From Paenibacillus cymbidii (GTDB taxonomy: Bacteria; Bacillota; Bacilli; Paenibacillales; NBRC-103111): DNA of 64,000 bases. Shown here piece after piece: positions 11,261 through 19,989 of the stretch; the first letter of the stretch is position 1, and every line of letters begins with the position of its first letter. The position numbers were made by a program, and so were the translations under genes. The stretch covers positions 353,813 through 417,812 of the forward strand of contig NZ_SHLX01000003.1 of assembly GCF_004764705.1 (NCBI RefSeq). Reading direction: 5' to 3'. Under the pieces are notes generated by a model. The model worked only from the letters and a program-made list of their open reading frames with translations. It was not told the DNA's origin and ran no database searches.

Positions 11261-11307
11261 TTATCGATTCCATCATGCAAGTCAACCGATTGAAAGGGGG
11301 ATTCACC

Positions 11308-12705
11308 ATGGCCAAACAAATGCCGGATCTCGAAGAGTACAAGTATGGCTTTCGCGACGAGCATCAAGCCATCTTCCGCAGCGGCAAAGGGCTGACGGCG
11401 GAAATCGTGACCGAAATTTCGCGGATGAAGAACGAGCCGCAGTGGATGCTTGATTTTCGCCTGAAGTCGTTGGAGCAGTTTTTCAAAATGCCGATGCCGA
11501 AGTGGGGCGGCAATATGGACGATCTGGACTTCAATGACATCCAGTACTACGTCAAGCCGTCGGAGAAGCAAGGAAAAACGTGGGAAGAAGTACCGTCCGA
11601 AATCAAGGAGACGTTTGACAAGCTGGGCATTCCGGAGGCGGAGCAGAAGTTCCTCGCCGGCGTATCCGCCCAGTACGAGTCGGAAGTCGTTTACCACAGC
11701 ATGCAGAAGGACCTCGAGGAGCAGGGCGTCATTTTTACCGATACGGATACGGCGCTGCGCGAGCATCCCGAGCTGTTCCGCGAATATTTCGGCACCGTCG
11801 TGCCGCCGAGCGACAACAAGTTCGCCGCGCTGAACAGCGCCGTCTGGTCCGGCGGCAGCTTCATCTACGTGCCGAAAGGCGTGAAGTGCGAGGTGCCGCT
11901 GCAGGCGTATTTCCGCATCAACTCGGAAAATATGGGCCAATTCGAGCGCACGCTCATCATCACCGACGAAGACAGCTTCGTGCACTACGTCGAAGGTTGT
12001 ACGGCGCCGATCTACAGCACGAACTCGCTGCATAGCGCCGTCGTCGAAATCATTTGCCGCAAAAACTCGCGCGCCCGCTACACCACGATCCAGAACTGGG
12101 CGCCGAACATTTACAACCTCGTGACGAAGCGAGCCGTCGCCGAAGAGAATGCCACGATGGAGTGGGTCGACGGCAACATCGGCTCGAAGCTGACGATGAA
12201 GTATCCGGCTGTTATCTTGAAAGGCCGCGGCGCCAAAGGCATGGTGCTTTCGATCGCCGTCGCCGGCAAAGGCCAGCACCAGGACGCCGGTGCAAAGATG
12301 ATCCATCTGGCGCCGGACACGACTTCGACGATCGTCTCCAAGTCGATCAGCAAGCACGGCGGCAAAGTGACTTACCGCGGGCTCGCCTCGTTCGGCCGCA
12401 ATTCGCAAGGCTCGAAGGCGAACATCAAGTGCGATACGCTGATTATGGATAACCAATCGACGTCGGACACGATTCCGTACAACGAAATCATGAACGACAA
12501 CATTACGCTGGAACACGAAGCGACCGTGTCGAAGGTGTCCGAGGATCAGCTGTTCTATTTGATGAGCCGCGGCTTGACGGAAGCGGAAGCGACGCAAATG
12601 ATCGTCATGGGCTTTATCGAGCCGTTTACGAAGGAACTGCCGATGGAATATGCGGTCGAGATGAATCGGTTGATCAAGTTCGAAATGGAAGGATCTATTG
12701 GTTAA
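11308..12705 (+). CDS. sufB: Fe-S cluster assembly protein SufB
   Basis: SufB is the main scaffold subunit on which clusters form. The 465-residue length equals that of B. subtilis SufB. Typical segments are [71 protein letters not shown] and the C-terminal [17 protein letters not shown]. The ATG at 11308 follows AAAGGGGG by 7 nt; the frame is open further upstream inside sufU but those residues are unrelated. It is the last suf gene; a hairpin follows at 12729. Confidence 0.97.
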   Translation: MAKQMPDLEEYKYGFRDEHQAIFRSGKGLTAEIVTEISRMKNEPQWMLDFRLKSLEQFFKMPMPKWGGNMDDLDFNDIQYYVKPSEKQGKTWEEVPSEIKETFDKLGIPEAEQKFLAGVSAQYESEVVYHSMQKDLEEQGVIFTDTDTALREHPELFREYFGTVVPPSDNKFAALNSAVWSGGSFIYVPKGVKCEVPLQAYFRINSENMGQFERTLIITDEDSFVHYVEGCTAPIYSTNSLHSAVVEIICRKNSRARYTTIQNWAPNIYNLVTKRAVAEENATMEWVDGNIGSKLTMKYPAVILKGRGAKGMVLSIAVAGKGQHQDAGAKMIHLAPDTTSTIVSKSISKHGGKVTYRGLASFGRNSQGSKANIKCDTLIMDNQSTSDTIPYNEIMNDNITLEHEATVSKVSEDQLFYLMSRGLTEAEATQMIVMGFIEPFTKELPMEYAVEMNRLIKFEMEGSIG

Positions 12706-12728
12706 CCCCAACATTATCCTTTGATTAC

Positions 12729-12789
12729 AAATACGTGTCCGTGATGACTTTGGCGCTCGCATGCCCAAGTCGCCGGGACACGTATTTTT
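12729..12789 (+). terminator. Hairpin terminator after sufB
   Basis: AAATACGTGTCC (12729-12740) is perfectly complementary to GGACACGTATTT (12776-12787), which runs into a T stretch. The 35-base interior can fold further through GACTT/AAGTC and GGC/GCC pairing. It most likely ends the suf transcript. Confidence 0.7.
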
Positions 12790-12943
12790 GTATTGGAATT
12801 CGATGCCAAGCCGCGCCCGAGACGACAAAGTTTGGCACCGCCGTCGTGCGCATAGGCACCGCTTCGTTTTCTCATCCTATGGAACAGGTTCGATCGTTGT
12901 TTAACGTTACCGAAACGTCCATCCATAAGGAGCGAAGTTCATC

Positions 12944-14104
12944 ATGCCTACTGTCAAACATACCGCCGCCGGAGCCGCGCTGCTGCTGTCGGTATCGCTT
13001 TCGCTGACCGCCTGCGGCACCAAACATAATGCCGGAACCGGCGCCCAGACGCGCCAGCAATCGCTGAGCGGGACGCAGGCCGGAGCCCGGCCGAACCCGA
13101 GCGCCTCCGCAGGGCCGCGCATCCTGTCAATGACGACGGACGACAAGGTCGACTTCCGTTCCGACGGTTCGGCCGCCTTGGCCGTTACGACGCGTGACGG
13201 CAAAGATTACGTGCAAGCGAATCAATTGCTGGATACGCTCGGCTTTCAGCACAGCTGGGACGCGGCGGCGCACAAGCTGCGTTTCGGCGACAACGATGCG
13301 GCATTCGAATTGAGCATGGACGCGCGGTCCGCGCGCAAGGAAGGCCGTACGGTGCCGCTGGCCGAGGCACCGATCCTGATCGGCGACAAGCCGTACTTGC
13401 CGGTATCGGCCGTCGACGAACTGTTGAACGACGACATCACGTTTTCGGTGCGCGAGCAGCAATTCATCCTGCATCCGACGGCGAAACAAACGACGATGGA
13501 TCGCGATGCGGGGAGCAGCGGCGCCGGAAGCGGCGGGACAAACGGCTTCGCCGACGATCCGGCCGATCCGGTCAAAGCGAAGCCAAACCATCAAGCCAAT
13601 CAAACCGGCAGCAGCAAAAAAAACGTGTCGACGGTCATGCCGAGAGCGCTGCAGCACGCGGCCCAAAGCCCCTTCGGCAACGAAGCGCTGCCTGCCGCGG
13701 CAAGCTCCAAAACGATCGGCGACCTGATCGATTACGCCAAACGGTATTTGGGCGTCAAGTACGAATTCGGCGCTGCGCCGTATTCCGAATCGGGCGCGTT
13801 CGATTGCTCCTCGTTTACGGGCCATGTGTTTGATAAATTCGGCGTCGACCTGCCGCGAACGGCGCGCGAGCAGGCGACGAAAGGGCAAAGCGTCAGCAAG
13901 TCGAGCCTGCGGGTGGGCGATCTTGTCTTTTTCAACATTCCGGGACGGTTCCGCAACAACCATACGGTCGGTCATGTGGGGATCTATCTGGGGGACCAAA
14001 AAATGATCGACGCCGATACGAAGCCGAAGGACGGGGTGCAAATATCCGATTTGTCCAAGCCGTTCTGGATCGACAATTACTTGAGCGCCAGACGCGTGCT
14101 GTAA
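12944..14104 (+). CDS. Lipoprotein NlpC/P60 peptidoglycan hydrolase with copper-amine-oxidase-N-like domain
   Basis: A 386-residue exported protein. Residues 1-24 are a lipoprotein signal peptide with lipobox LTAC. Residues about 60-185 form a domain like the copper amine oxidase N-terminal (stalk) domain common in Paenibacillus cell-wall proteins (VQANQLLDTLGFQHSWDAAA, then PYLPVSAVDELL). A Gly/Ser/Asn-rich linker follows. Residues about 260-386 are an NlpC/P60 cysteine peptidase: Cys288 in FDCSSF and His344 in VGHVGIYLG are the likely catalytic pair. Such enzymes cut peptide stems of peptidoglycan. AAGGAG precedes the ATG by about 11 nt. It stands alone between suf and the HD-GYP pair. A second enzyme with the same two domains lies at 55663-56544. 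Confidence 0.9.
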   Translation: MPTVKHTAAGAALLLSVSLSLTACGTKHNAGTGAQTRQQSLSGTQAGARPNPSASAGPRILSMTTDDKVDFRSDGSAALAVTTRDGKDYVQANQLLDTLGFQHSWDAAAHKLRFGDNDAAFELSMDARSARKEGRTVPLAEAPILIGDKPYLPVSAVDELLNDDITFSVREQQFILHPTAKQTTMDRDAGSSGAGSGGTNGFADDPADPVKAKPNHQANQTGSSKKNVSTVMPRALQHAAQSPFGNEALPAAASSKTIGDLIDYAKRYLGVKYEFGAAPYSESGAFDCSSFTGHVFDKFGVDLPRTAREQATKGQSVSKSSLRVGDLVFFNIPGRFRNNHTVGHVGIYLGDQKMIDADTKPKDGVQISDLSKPFWIDNYLSARRVL

Positions 14105-14126
14105 CGAGTAGGTCAGGGCCCGCCCG

Positions 14127-15164
14127 TTACGGCAGTACGCTTACGATGCGCAGTTCGAGATGACGCGTCAAATCGATGAACGTTTCCTCTACCTGCAGCA
14201 GAGGGCGAAACGGATCGGTCGGGTGCATCATCACGATTTGCCCGGTTCTGCCGTTGTTCAGTTGAACCGACTTGCCGATGAAGTGCGGCAGCATCCGGGT
14301 GATGAACACCTGGGTAATTTTCGGATCGAGCTTGCTGAAGCCGAGCGCGTGAATTTCGCGCAGCACATCCAGCAAGTCGCGTTCCTTCTGGTACGCCCGC
14401 GACGACGTCATGGCGCTGTAAATATCGGCGAGCGCCACGATGCGCGACAGCGGGTGTATTTTTTTGCCGGTGAGTCCGTGCGGGTATCCGCTGCCGTCCA
14501 GCCGTTCGTGATGCTCCAGTGCGACGCGGGCCATCAACGGCTGGCGCAAATATTTCACAATCAGGGCGGAGCCGTATTCCGTATGCCGCATCACTTCTTC
14601 GTATTCGGCATCGGTCAGCTTCGTCGCTTTGTTCAGCAGTGCCATATCGAACCGGCTTTTGCCGATATCGTGCAAATACCCGGCTTTGCCGGCGAGCAGA
14701 CAATCTTTCTCCGACTTGCCGAGCCATTTGGCGATAAAATAGGAAAGCATCCCGACCTGTACACTGTGCGTATACGTGTATTCGTCGTTGCTGCGCAGTC
14801 CGATCAGCAGGGAAACGACATCCTGCTCCTGGGCGAAACGGTCGACCAGCGGCTCGACGATCCGATCGATGATCGTTTCGTCGATGCCTTTTCCCGCGGA
14901 AACTTGCAGGAAAACGATCTTGATGCCTTTCACCGCCGCGGCGTAGGCCGCCTCAAGCGATTTTGGATCGTGGGGGGCGCCAACGGACGGCAAGTCCCGC
15001 TTGCGCAGTTCGATGTCGACTTCGGCGATGCGGTGCCGCTTCAGCTTGACGATGTCGATCGCTTCCACTACCGAATCCGCTGCCAAAATATTGACGCCGT
15101 TCGTCGTCATTGCATCCGTAAGAAGGCGATCGCCCACTTGCAGGTCGTCGATGGAAATTCTCAT
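14127..15164 (-). CDS. HD-GYP domain protein, probable c-di-GMP phosphodiesterase
   Basis: A 345-residue cytosolic protein. Residues about 120-260 are an HD-GYP domain with HSVQVGMLSYFIAKWLG, the metal-binding motif HDIGK, and HHERLDGSGYPHGL containing the GYP-type triad, so hydrolysis of cyclic di-GMP is the likely activity. The N-terminal about 100 residues (MRISIDDLQVGDRLLTDAMT) form a small domain shared with the next gene. The ATG at 15164 is chosen over 15203: GGAGG lies 11 nt upstream and the N-terminus then aligns with the paralogue. It is the second gene of a tandem pair, 89 bp after the first. Confidence 0.9.
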   Translation of the reverse strand: MRISIDDLQVGDRLLTDAMTTNGVNILAADSVVEAIDIVKLKRHRIAEVDIELRKRDLPSVGAPHDPKSLEAAYAAAVKGIKIVFLQVSAGKGIDETIIDRIVEPLVDRFAQEQDVVSLLIGLRSNDEYTYTHSVQVGMLSYFIAKWLGKSEKDCLLAGKAGYLHDIGKSRFDMALLNKATKLTDAEYEEVMRHTEYGSALIVKYLRQPLMARVALEHHERLDGSGYPHGLTGKKIHPLSRIVALADIYSAMTSSRAYQKERDLLDVLREIHALGFSKLDPKITQVFITRMLPHFIGKSVQLNNGRTGQIVMMHPTDPFRPLLQVEETFIDLTRHLELRIVSVLP

Positions 15165-15253
15165 GCCGGATCGCCCTCCGCTTGTCGTCTGATTTTTGGG
15201 CATGGATCGAAACTTCGGCCAGATCTGATCCCCTCGGAGTATTCATACACGCC

Positions 15254-16303
15254 CTAAGCGCTTTCATTTATGATGCGGTCGATCTGCAATTGCTGGTTCG
15301 AGGCCAAGTCGTGAAACTTGCCGTCGATCGTGACGAGCGGGCGGAAGAAGTCGGTCGGGTTCGTCATCACAATGCGGCCGGTGCGGCCGTCGTTCAACAG
15401 CACCGACTTGCCGATGAAATGCGGCATCATGTGGCGAATGAATACCTGGGTGATTCCGGGATCGATTTCGTTGAAGCTGAGCCGGAACAGCTCCTTGAGC
15501 ACAGTCAGCAAATCCCGCGCCTTCTGGTACACGCGCGACGACGTCATGGCGCTGTAGATGTCGGCGACGGCGACAATTTTGGAAAGCGGCAGCATCCTGT
15601 CCGCGCCGATGCCGCGCGGATACCCTTTGCCGTCGAAGCGCTCGTGATGCTCCAGCGCTACGCGAGCGAGCGTCTCGTCTCCGAGCGATTCCTGAATCAA
15701 ATCGTAACCGTAGATCGTGTGGCGCTTGATCTCCATGTATTCATCGTCGCTTAATTTGCCCGGCTTGTTCAGAACGGCGTTGTCGATCTTGCATTTGCCG
15801 ATATCGTGCAAATACCCCGCCTTGCCGGCGAGCAAACATTCTTCTTCCGTATAGCCGAGCCATAACGAGATGTAATAAGAAAGCATGCCTACCTGCACGC
15901 TGTGGTCGTATGTATAGTCGTCCTTGCTGTTGAGAGCCAGCAGCAGCGACACGACGTCCTTCTGCTGCCTGAAGCAGCTGACAAGCGGCACTACGCTGTT
16001 GTTGACGGCGGTTTCGTCGATGGTATCGTTGCTCGCGGCTTGTGCGAACATTGATTTGATCCCTTCCACGGCGGAACTGTAAGCGTGGTTCACTTGCTCC
16101 CAGTCGTCGGGAGCGCTTGCGGCCGGCGGTTGCTGTGCCTGGCGGAGATCGATCTGGACGTAGTCGATATTGTGCCGGAACAGCTTGCTGATATCGTCCA
16201 TATCGAGAACGGTGCCTGCCGACAAGATGTGCAGGCCGTACGAGTTAAACGTGTCCTCAATAATCCGGTCGCCCACTTTCAGCTCCGTTATGCTTACTCT
16301 CAA
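15254..16303 (-). CDS. HD-GYP domain protein, paralogue
   Basis: A 349-residue paralogue of the preceding protein, with the same N-terminal domain (MRVSITELKVGDRIIEDTF) and a C-terminal HD-GYP domain: HSVQVGMLSYYISLWLG, HDIGK and HHERFDGKGYPRG. All expected metal ligands are visible, so cyclic di-GMP hydrolysis is likely. The TTG at 16303 is favoured: AGGTGA lies 7 nt upstream and the N-terminus matches the paralogue, whereas the ATG at 16339 adds 12 unrelated residues and lacks a ribosome site. The pair probably arose by local duplication. A third, differently built HD-GYP protein lies at 22452. Confidence 0.9.
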   Translation of the reverse strand: MRVSITELKVGDRIIEDTFNSYGLHILSAGTVLDMDDISKLFRHNIDYVQIDLRQAQQPPAASAPDDWEQVNHAYSSAVEGIKSMFAQAASNDTIDETAVNNSVVPLVSCFRQQKDVVSLLLALNSKDDYTYDHSVQVGMLSYYISLWLGYTEEECLLAGKAGYLHDIGKCKIDNAVLNKPGKLSDDEYMEIKRHTIYGYDLIQESLGDETLARVALEHHERFDGKGYPRGIGADRMLPLSKIVAVADIYSAMTSSRVYQKARDLLTVLKELFRLSFNEIDPGITQVFIRHMMPHFIGKSVLLNDGRTGRIVMTNPTDFFRPLVTIDGKFHDLASNQQLQIDRIINESA

Positions 16304-16533
16304 TTTCCGTTCACCTGCCGGTCGAAGGGTGTTTACCATTTTATACTAGCAAGGATTCGACTGGTTGACAACGGGAAGATGTCGAGAGAAGTCGAAAATT
16401 TCACGATCGTTTGCAAACGCTTCATCACATAAGAAAAATAAGTTTTCACGTGAAGCGGAAGAGCAAATTCCGATTGGCGATAAAACCGGTCTGTTTACGT
16501 GGTCGCTCAACAAAAACAGCACCGAGATTAGCA

Positions 16534-16746
<213 letters not shown>

Positions 16747-16763
16747 CTACCTTTAAGTGCTTA

Positions 16764-17200
16764 AATGCATTAAAACTCGCCTCAAACGGCTGGTTTGGAC
16801 AGCTTAACGGCAAAAATGCACGTACCCATTGCTATTTTCCCAACATTTGGTGCAAGTCGTCGAATCTAAGCGCACTTTAACTCTTAAACTTAACAAACGA
16901 GTCTGTATGGCAGTATTTAAGGGCATTTTTGCGTTTAAGCTACGACTGGCTCGACAAGGTGTCTGTTTTCGTATCAAAAGCAGCTCCCCACACACGCCGC
17001 GCTCGAACGAACCGTCAGGCTGAAGGTACTACTTGATTGCATGGCTGTTGCGCAGCCATGCGCGATAGGAAGCATCATTTCACGCTCCGGTCGCTGCGCG
17101 AAGAATTCCTCTTTCGATTTTCTGATGCCCGGTAGCAACGAGGCCAATAGAATCATCAGAAAACAAGGTGACCGCCGCATCAAGCCGGGCTGGTATTCAA
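16764..17200. other. Non-coding, AT-richer interval with two inverted repeats
   Basis: No convincing gene is seen here. Base composition is clearly less GC-rich than the flanks. GCATGGCTG (17039-17047) and CAGCCATGC (17053-17061) form a perfect 9-bp hairpin with a 5-base loop and no T run. TTTTCTGATG (17118-17127) and CATCAGAAAA (17154-17163) form a perfect 10-bp inverted repeat 26 bp apart. The interval may be a remnant of an inserted element, but no transposase or recombinase residues are recognisable. Confidence 0.4.
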
Positions 17201-17392
17201 AATAGCCAGTGAAAAATGGCTTATTTATCCGATTGCGCCGGTTTGGGCGGAAATAGCCAGTGAAAACATGGCTTATTTGCTCCGCCAGGCTCCGAATAGG
17301 GTGTTTTAGCCGAAATAGCCAGTGATTTCATTGGTTATTTCGGAGGGGGAGCCCGTTTTTAGCCAAATAGGCAATAAAACATGGCCTATTTT
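17201..17392 (+). repeat. Four-palindrome composite element, copy C
   Basis: Modules start at 17201 (AATAGCCAGTG/ATGGCTTATTT), 17252 (AATAGCCAGTG/CATGGCTTATTT), 17314 (AATAGCCAGTG/CATTGGTTATTT) and 17366 (AATAGGCAAT/CATGGCCTATTTT). Spacings are 51, 62 and 52 bp. The element lies downstream of the minus-strand moeB-like gene and before the AT-richer interval. The spacers do not match those of the other copies, except for TTTTAGC-like bases before module 4. Confidence 0.88.
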
Positions 17393-17497
17393 AAAAAGTT
17401 GGCGATTTATTATGGACTGTGGTATCCTTCCTCAAAATTCGGCTTATTTGCCCCGGCCTGGGCAACGGCAGCGATTTAAGCCGGAGTTTCCGCTTAT

Positions 17498-18541
17498 TCA
17501 CATGCCGACATACCGGCTGTACAAGCTTTTGGCGACGGCCATGTCATTCGTCCCCTGGACGATGGCGCGCCCGTCGGGAAACAGCACAAGGGTAAGCCCG
17601 CCGCCGGGTCGGAATTTGAGCAGGAACGCGTTGCGTTCGACTTGACCGAGCGATGAAAGCGCAAGCTCCTTGTCGCGCAAATCGATGTGCGCGCTGCGCA
17701 GCGGCTGAATTTGCACGGCGTCCCGGCCGCATAACGACTGGATCGATTCCGCGTCGCCGCCGGCTTCCAAATAGTCGAACCGACGCAGCGCGCAAGCGGG
17801 ACAATCCGCCTTGCGCGCTTTCGACACGTCGACCGCCGCCTGGTGATTGTGCCACAGCTCGAAATGGAGCATGCGGCGGTTCAGGTTGGCGCGGTCGCCG
17901 ACGAGCAGCTTGAGCGCTTCCGTCGCCTGGTACGAAGCGACAACGTGCACGATCATGCCGATGACGCCGGCGGTATCGCACGTTTCGGTTGTGCCTTGCG
18001 CCGGCGGCTGGCCGAACAGGCAGCGCAGGCACGGCGTTTCTCCCGGCACGATGGCCAGCGCAACGCCGCGCGAGCTGACGGCGCCGCCGTAAATCCACGG
18101 GATGCCGAGCTTGACGCTGACATCGTTGACAAGGAACCGAACGGCAAAATTGTCCGAGCCGTCGAGAATCAAGTCGACGCCGCCAAGCAACTGCTCGGCG
18201 TTCGTGACGTTCAAATCGACGACGTGCGGTTCGACGACAACGTCGGCGTTGATGCGCCGCAGCCGTTCCGCAGCCGCTGCTGCCTTCGGCTTGGAAGCGG
18301 CGGCATCGGCTTCGTCGTAGAGCATTTGTCGCTGCAGGTTGCTCATCTCGACAAAATCGCGGTCGATCAGCCGCACATAGCCGACCCCCGCCCGCACCAT
18401 ATGGTTGGCGAGCACGGTGCCGAGCGCGCCCATGCCGACGATCGCCACCCGCGAGCCGCCAAGCCTGATCTGCCCCTCGCGGCCGATCGGCGCAAACAGC
18501 GTTTGGCGCGAATAGCGGCTGATATGTTCCTGTTCGCTCAT
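17498..18541 (-). CDS. moeB: MoeB/ThiF family adenylyltransferase, probably molybdopterin-synthase activating
   Basis: E1-like enzyme that adenylates the C-terminal Gly of a small sulfur-carrier protein (MoaD or ThiS). The 347-residue protein begins SRYSRQTLFAPIGREGQ and has the nucleotide-binding loop VAIVGMGALGTVLA, the acidic DRDFVEMSNLQRQ segment, LDGSDNFAVRFLVND, and two CxxC zinc motifs (CLRC and CPAC). The C-terminal 80 residues contain SLCGRDAVQI, as in Bacillus MoeB/ThiF proteins; no rhodanese domain is present. The ATG follows GGAGGTG by 6 nt. The open frame extends into the upstream gene but is unrelated there. Position 47 bp after the moaD-moaE fusion favours a molybdopterin role over thiamine. 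Confidence 0.85.
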   Translation of the reverse strand: MSEQEHISRYSRQTLFAPIGREGQIRLGGSRVAIVGMGALGTVLANHMVRAGVGYVRLIDRDFVEMSNLQRQMLYDEADAAASKPKAAAAAERLRRINADVVVEPHVVDLNVTNAEQLLGGVDLILDGSDNFAVRFLVNDVSVKLGIPWIYGGAVSSRGVALAIVPGETPCLRCLFGQPPAQGTTETCDTAGVIGMIVHVVASYQATEALKLLVGDRANLNRRMLHFELWHNHQAAVDVSKARKADCPACALRRFDYLEAGGDAESIQSLCGRDAVQIQPLRSAHIDLRDKELALSSLGQVERNAFLLKFRPGGGLTLVLFPDGRAIVQGTNDMAVAKSLYSRYVGM

Positions 18542-18588
18542 GGCGGCACCTCCCTTCTTCGATGTTGTCGGCTTGCGCAGCGGCACGA

Positions 18589-19299
18589 TCAGTCCGCCGC
18601 ATTCGCGAGCGGGTTCCAAGGCCCTTGTTGATGGCCTTGCCATTCGCTGCCGTCTTCCCATATTTCCTTTTTCCAGATGGGTACGATTTGCTTCAGCCGT
18701 TCGATCGCATAGCGGCTCGCTTCGTAGCATGCCGCGCGATGCGGCGTGGAGACGGCGATAACCACGCTGGCTTCGCCGATGGCCACGACGCCGATGCGGT
18801 GCGCAATGGCGCACAGGGCGCCGGGCCAGCGGGCGGCGATTTCGCCGCCGATTTGCCGCATCGTGGCGAGCGCCATCGGCTCGTAAGCGTCGTATTCGAG
18901 CCGCGTCGTCCGTTTGCCGTACGTCAACTCCCGCGTCGTGCCGATGAACGTCAGCGTGGCGCCGTGATCGGGGCGAAGCACGAGGGCGGCTACCGCATCG
19001 GCATCGATCGGCTCGCGCGTGATGGCCGCCATGGCCGGCGCCTCCGGCTCCTGTCCGCCCGAAACGGGCGGGATGAGCGCGATTTCGTCGGCTTCCGTAA
19101 TCATCGCGTCCGCTTCCGCATAGGCTTGATTGACGGCGATGAATGTCAGCTCGAGCAACGATGCTGCAGCCGGGTAACGCAGCGCGAGCAGCGATTTTAA
19201 TTGTTCGGCGGCAATGGCCGGGCCGGGCGCCTCGATGTCGATGCGAGGGCCGCCGAGCACATCCGCAAGTCCGGCGAATACGTGAACGGTTAGTTTCAT
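18589..19299 (-). CDS. MoaD-MoaE fusion, molybdopterin synthase
   Basis: Molybdopterin synthase converts precursor Z to molybdopterin. Small (MoaD) and large (MoaE) subunits are normally separate; here they form one 236-residue chain. Residues 1-82 are MoaD-like with the ubiquitin-like fold, ending DEIALIPPVSGG (Gly81-Gly82). Residues about 93-236 are MoaE-like with THE-type core GTTRELTYGKRTTRLEYDAY, AHRIGVVAIGEASVVIAVS and PIWKKEIWEDGSEW carrying the catalytic Lys. The diglycine is internal, so either proteolysis exposes it or the fusion works otherwise; MoaX of mycobacteria is a known precedent. The ATG at 19299 has GGAG about 11 nt upstream. It forms an operon with the moeB-like gene. Confidence 0.88.
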   Translation of the reverse strand: MKLTVHVFAGLADVLGGPRIDIEAPGPAIAAEQLKSLLALRYPAAASLLELTFIAVNQAYAEADAMITEADEIALIPPVSGGQEPEAPAMAAITREPIDADAVAALVLRPDHGATLTFIGTTRELTYGKRTTRLEYDAYEPMALATMRQIGGEIAARWPGALCAIAHRIGVVAIGEASVVIAVSTPHRAACYEASRYAIERLKQIVPIWKKEIWEDGSEWQGHQQGPWNPLANAAD

Positions 19300-19382
19300 G
19301 AATGGATCAGCTCCTGACTCCATACGAGTTGCATTGCTTCAGTTTATCATATCGCGTCGCCGACTGCATGGGATTAGCCAGC

Positions 19383-19419
19383 CGGGATCGTTTTTTGTAT
19401 AATAGATAGAATGATCCCG
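19383..19419. promoter_or_regulatory. Promoter region with inverted repeat between moaD-moaE and the Mo-domain gene
   Basis: CGGGATC (19383-19389) and GATCCCG (19413-19419) are perfect inverted repeats 23 bp apart. Between them TATAAT (19398-19403) is a good -10 for the plus-strand gene starting at 19463, though no strong -35 is visible. A further GATCCC lies at 19432-19437. The layout suits an operator flanking a promoter; the regulator is unknown. Confidence 0.4.
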
Positions 19420-19462
19420 AAATTGCTAGACCGATCCCAAGCATTCCAAGGAGGCGTCGCGG

Positions 19463-19918
19463 GTGGAAATCGAAATCAGCGAAGGCGGCACGACGGTGCG
19501 CTGGCCGGTATCGCAAATGGCGGCGCTCGGTCCGCTGCAGCTCGATATCGGCGATAGAGTGCCCGGCGTCGTTGGCAAAGCGTTTGACGTAACGAGCTGG
19601 TACGGCGCCTGGATAACGACGACGGGGCAAACCGAAACCGGCGAGCCGCCGACCCATCTTCAGGTGGAGGCGAGCGACGAATTTTGCGCCACCATTCCGT
19701 GGGAGGAGCTTGGCCAGGCGGCATTCCTTTACGAAGAGGACGGCAAGCCGATCCAAAAAGGATTTCCGCTGCGCCTTTACGTGCCGAACGGCAGCAGTGC
19801 CTGTCTGAATGTCAAAAGCGTGCTGAAAGTGCGTTTGCTGCACGACCTGTCGCTCGGAGACGAAGCGACGTACGGTTACAAAAACCGGCTGTCGCCGGAC
19901 GATTTGCGCAAAGGGTAA
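19463..19918 (+). CDS. Small protein resembling the molybdopterin-binding oxidoreductase domain
   Basis: A 151-residue protein without signal peptide. The segments LQVEASDEFCATIPWEEL, AFLYEEDGKPIQKGFPLRLY and CLNVKSVLKVRLL look like the second half of the sulfite-oxidase-type molybdopterin-binding domain (strand-rich part with GxPLRLxVP and the LNVKSVxxI ending). It is shorter than a full domain and the usual N-terminal Mo-coordinating part is not obvious, so catalytic activity is uncertain. The GTG at 19463 is supported by AAGGAGG about 8 nt upstream. Divergence from the molybdopterin genes moaD-moaE and moeB fits a link to that cofactor. Confidence 0.65.
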   Translation: MEIEISEGGTTVRWPVSQMAALGPLQLDIGDRVPGVVGKAFDVTSWYGAWITTTGQTETGEPPTHLQVEASDEFCATIPWEELGQAAFLYEEDGKPIQKGFPLRLYVPNGSSACLNVKSVLKVRLLHDLSLGDEATYGYKNRLSPDDLRKG

Positions 19919-19989
19919 GTCTCGGCTGACCCCCTGGCGCTCGTCCGACGCCCAATGTTCCCATCGCTTCGGCATAAGGAGGGACGATC

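Noticed and set aside
17118..17163. Insertion-sequence ends (10-bp inverted repeats 26 bp apart)
   Set aside because: There is no room for a transposase between them, and no target duplication is visible.
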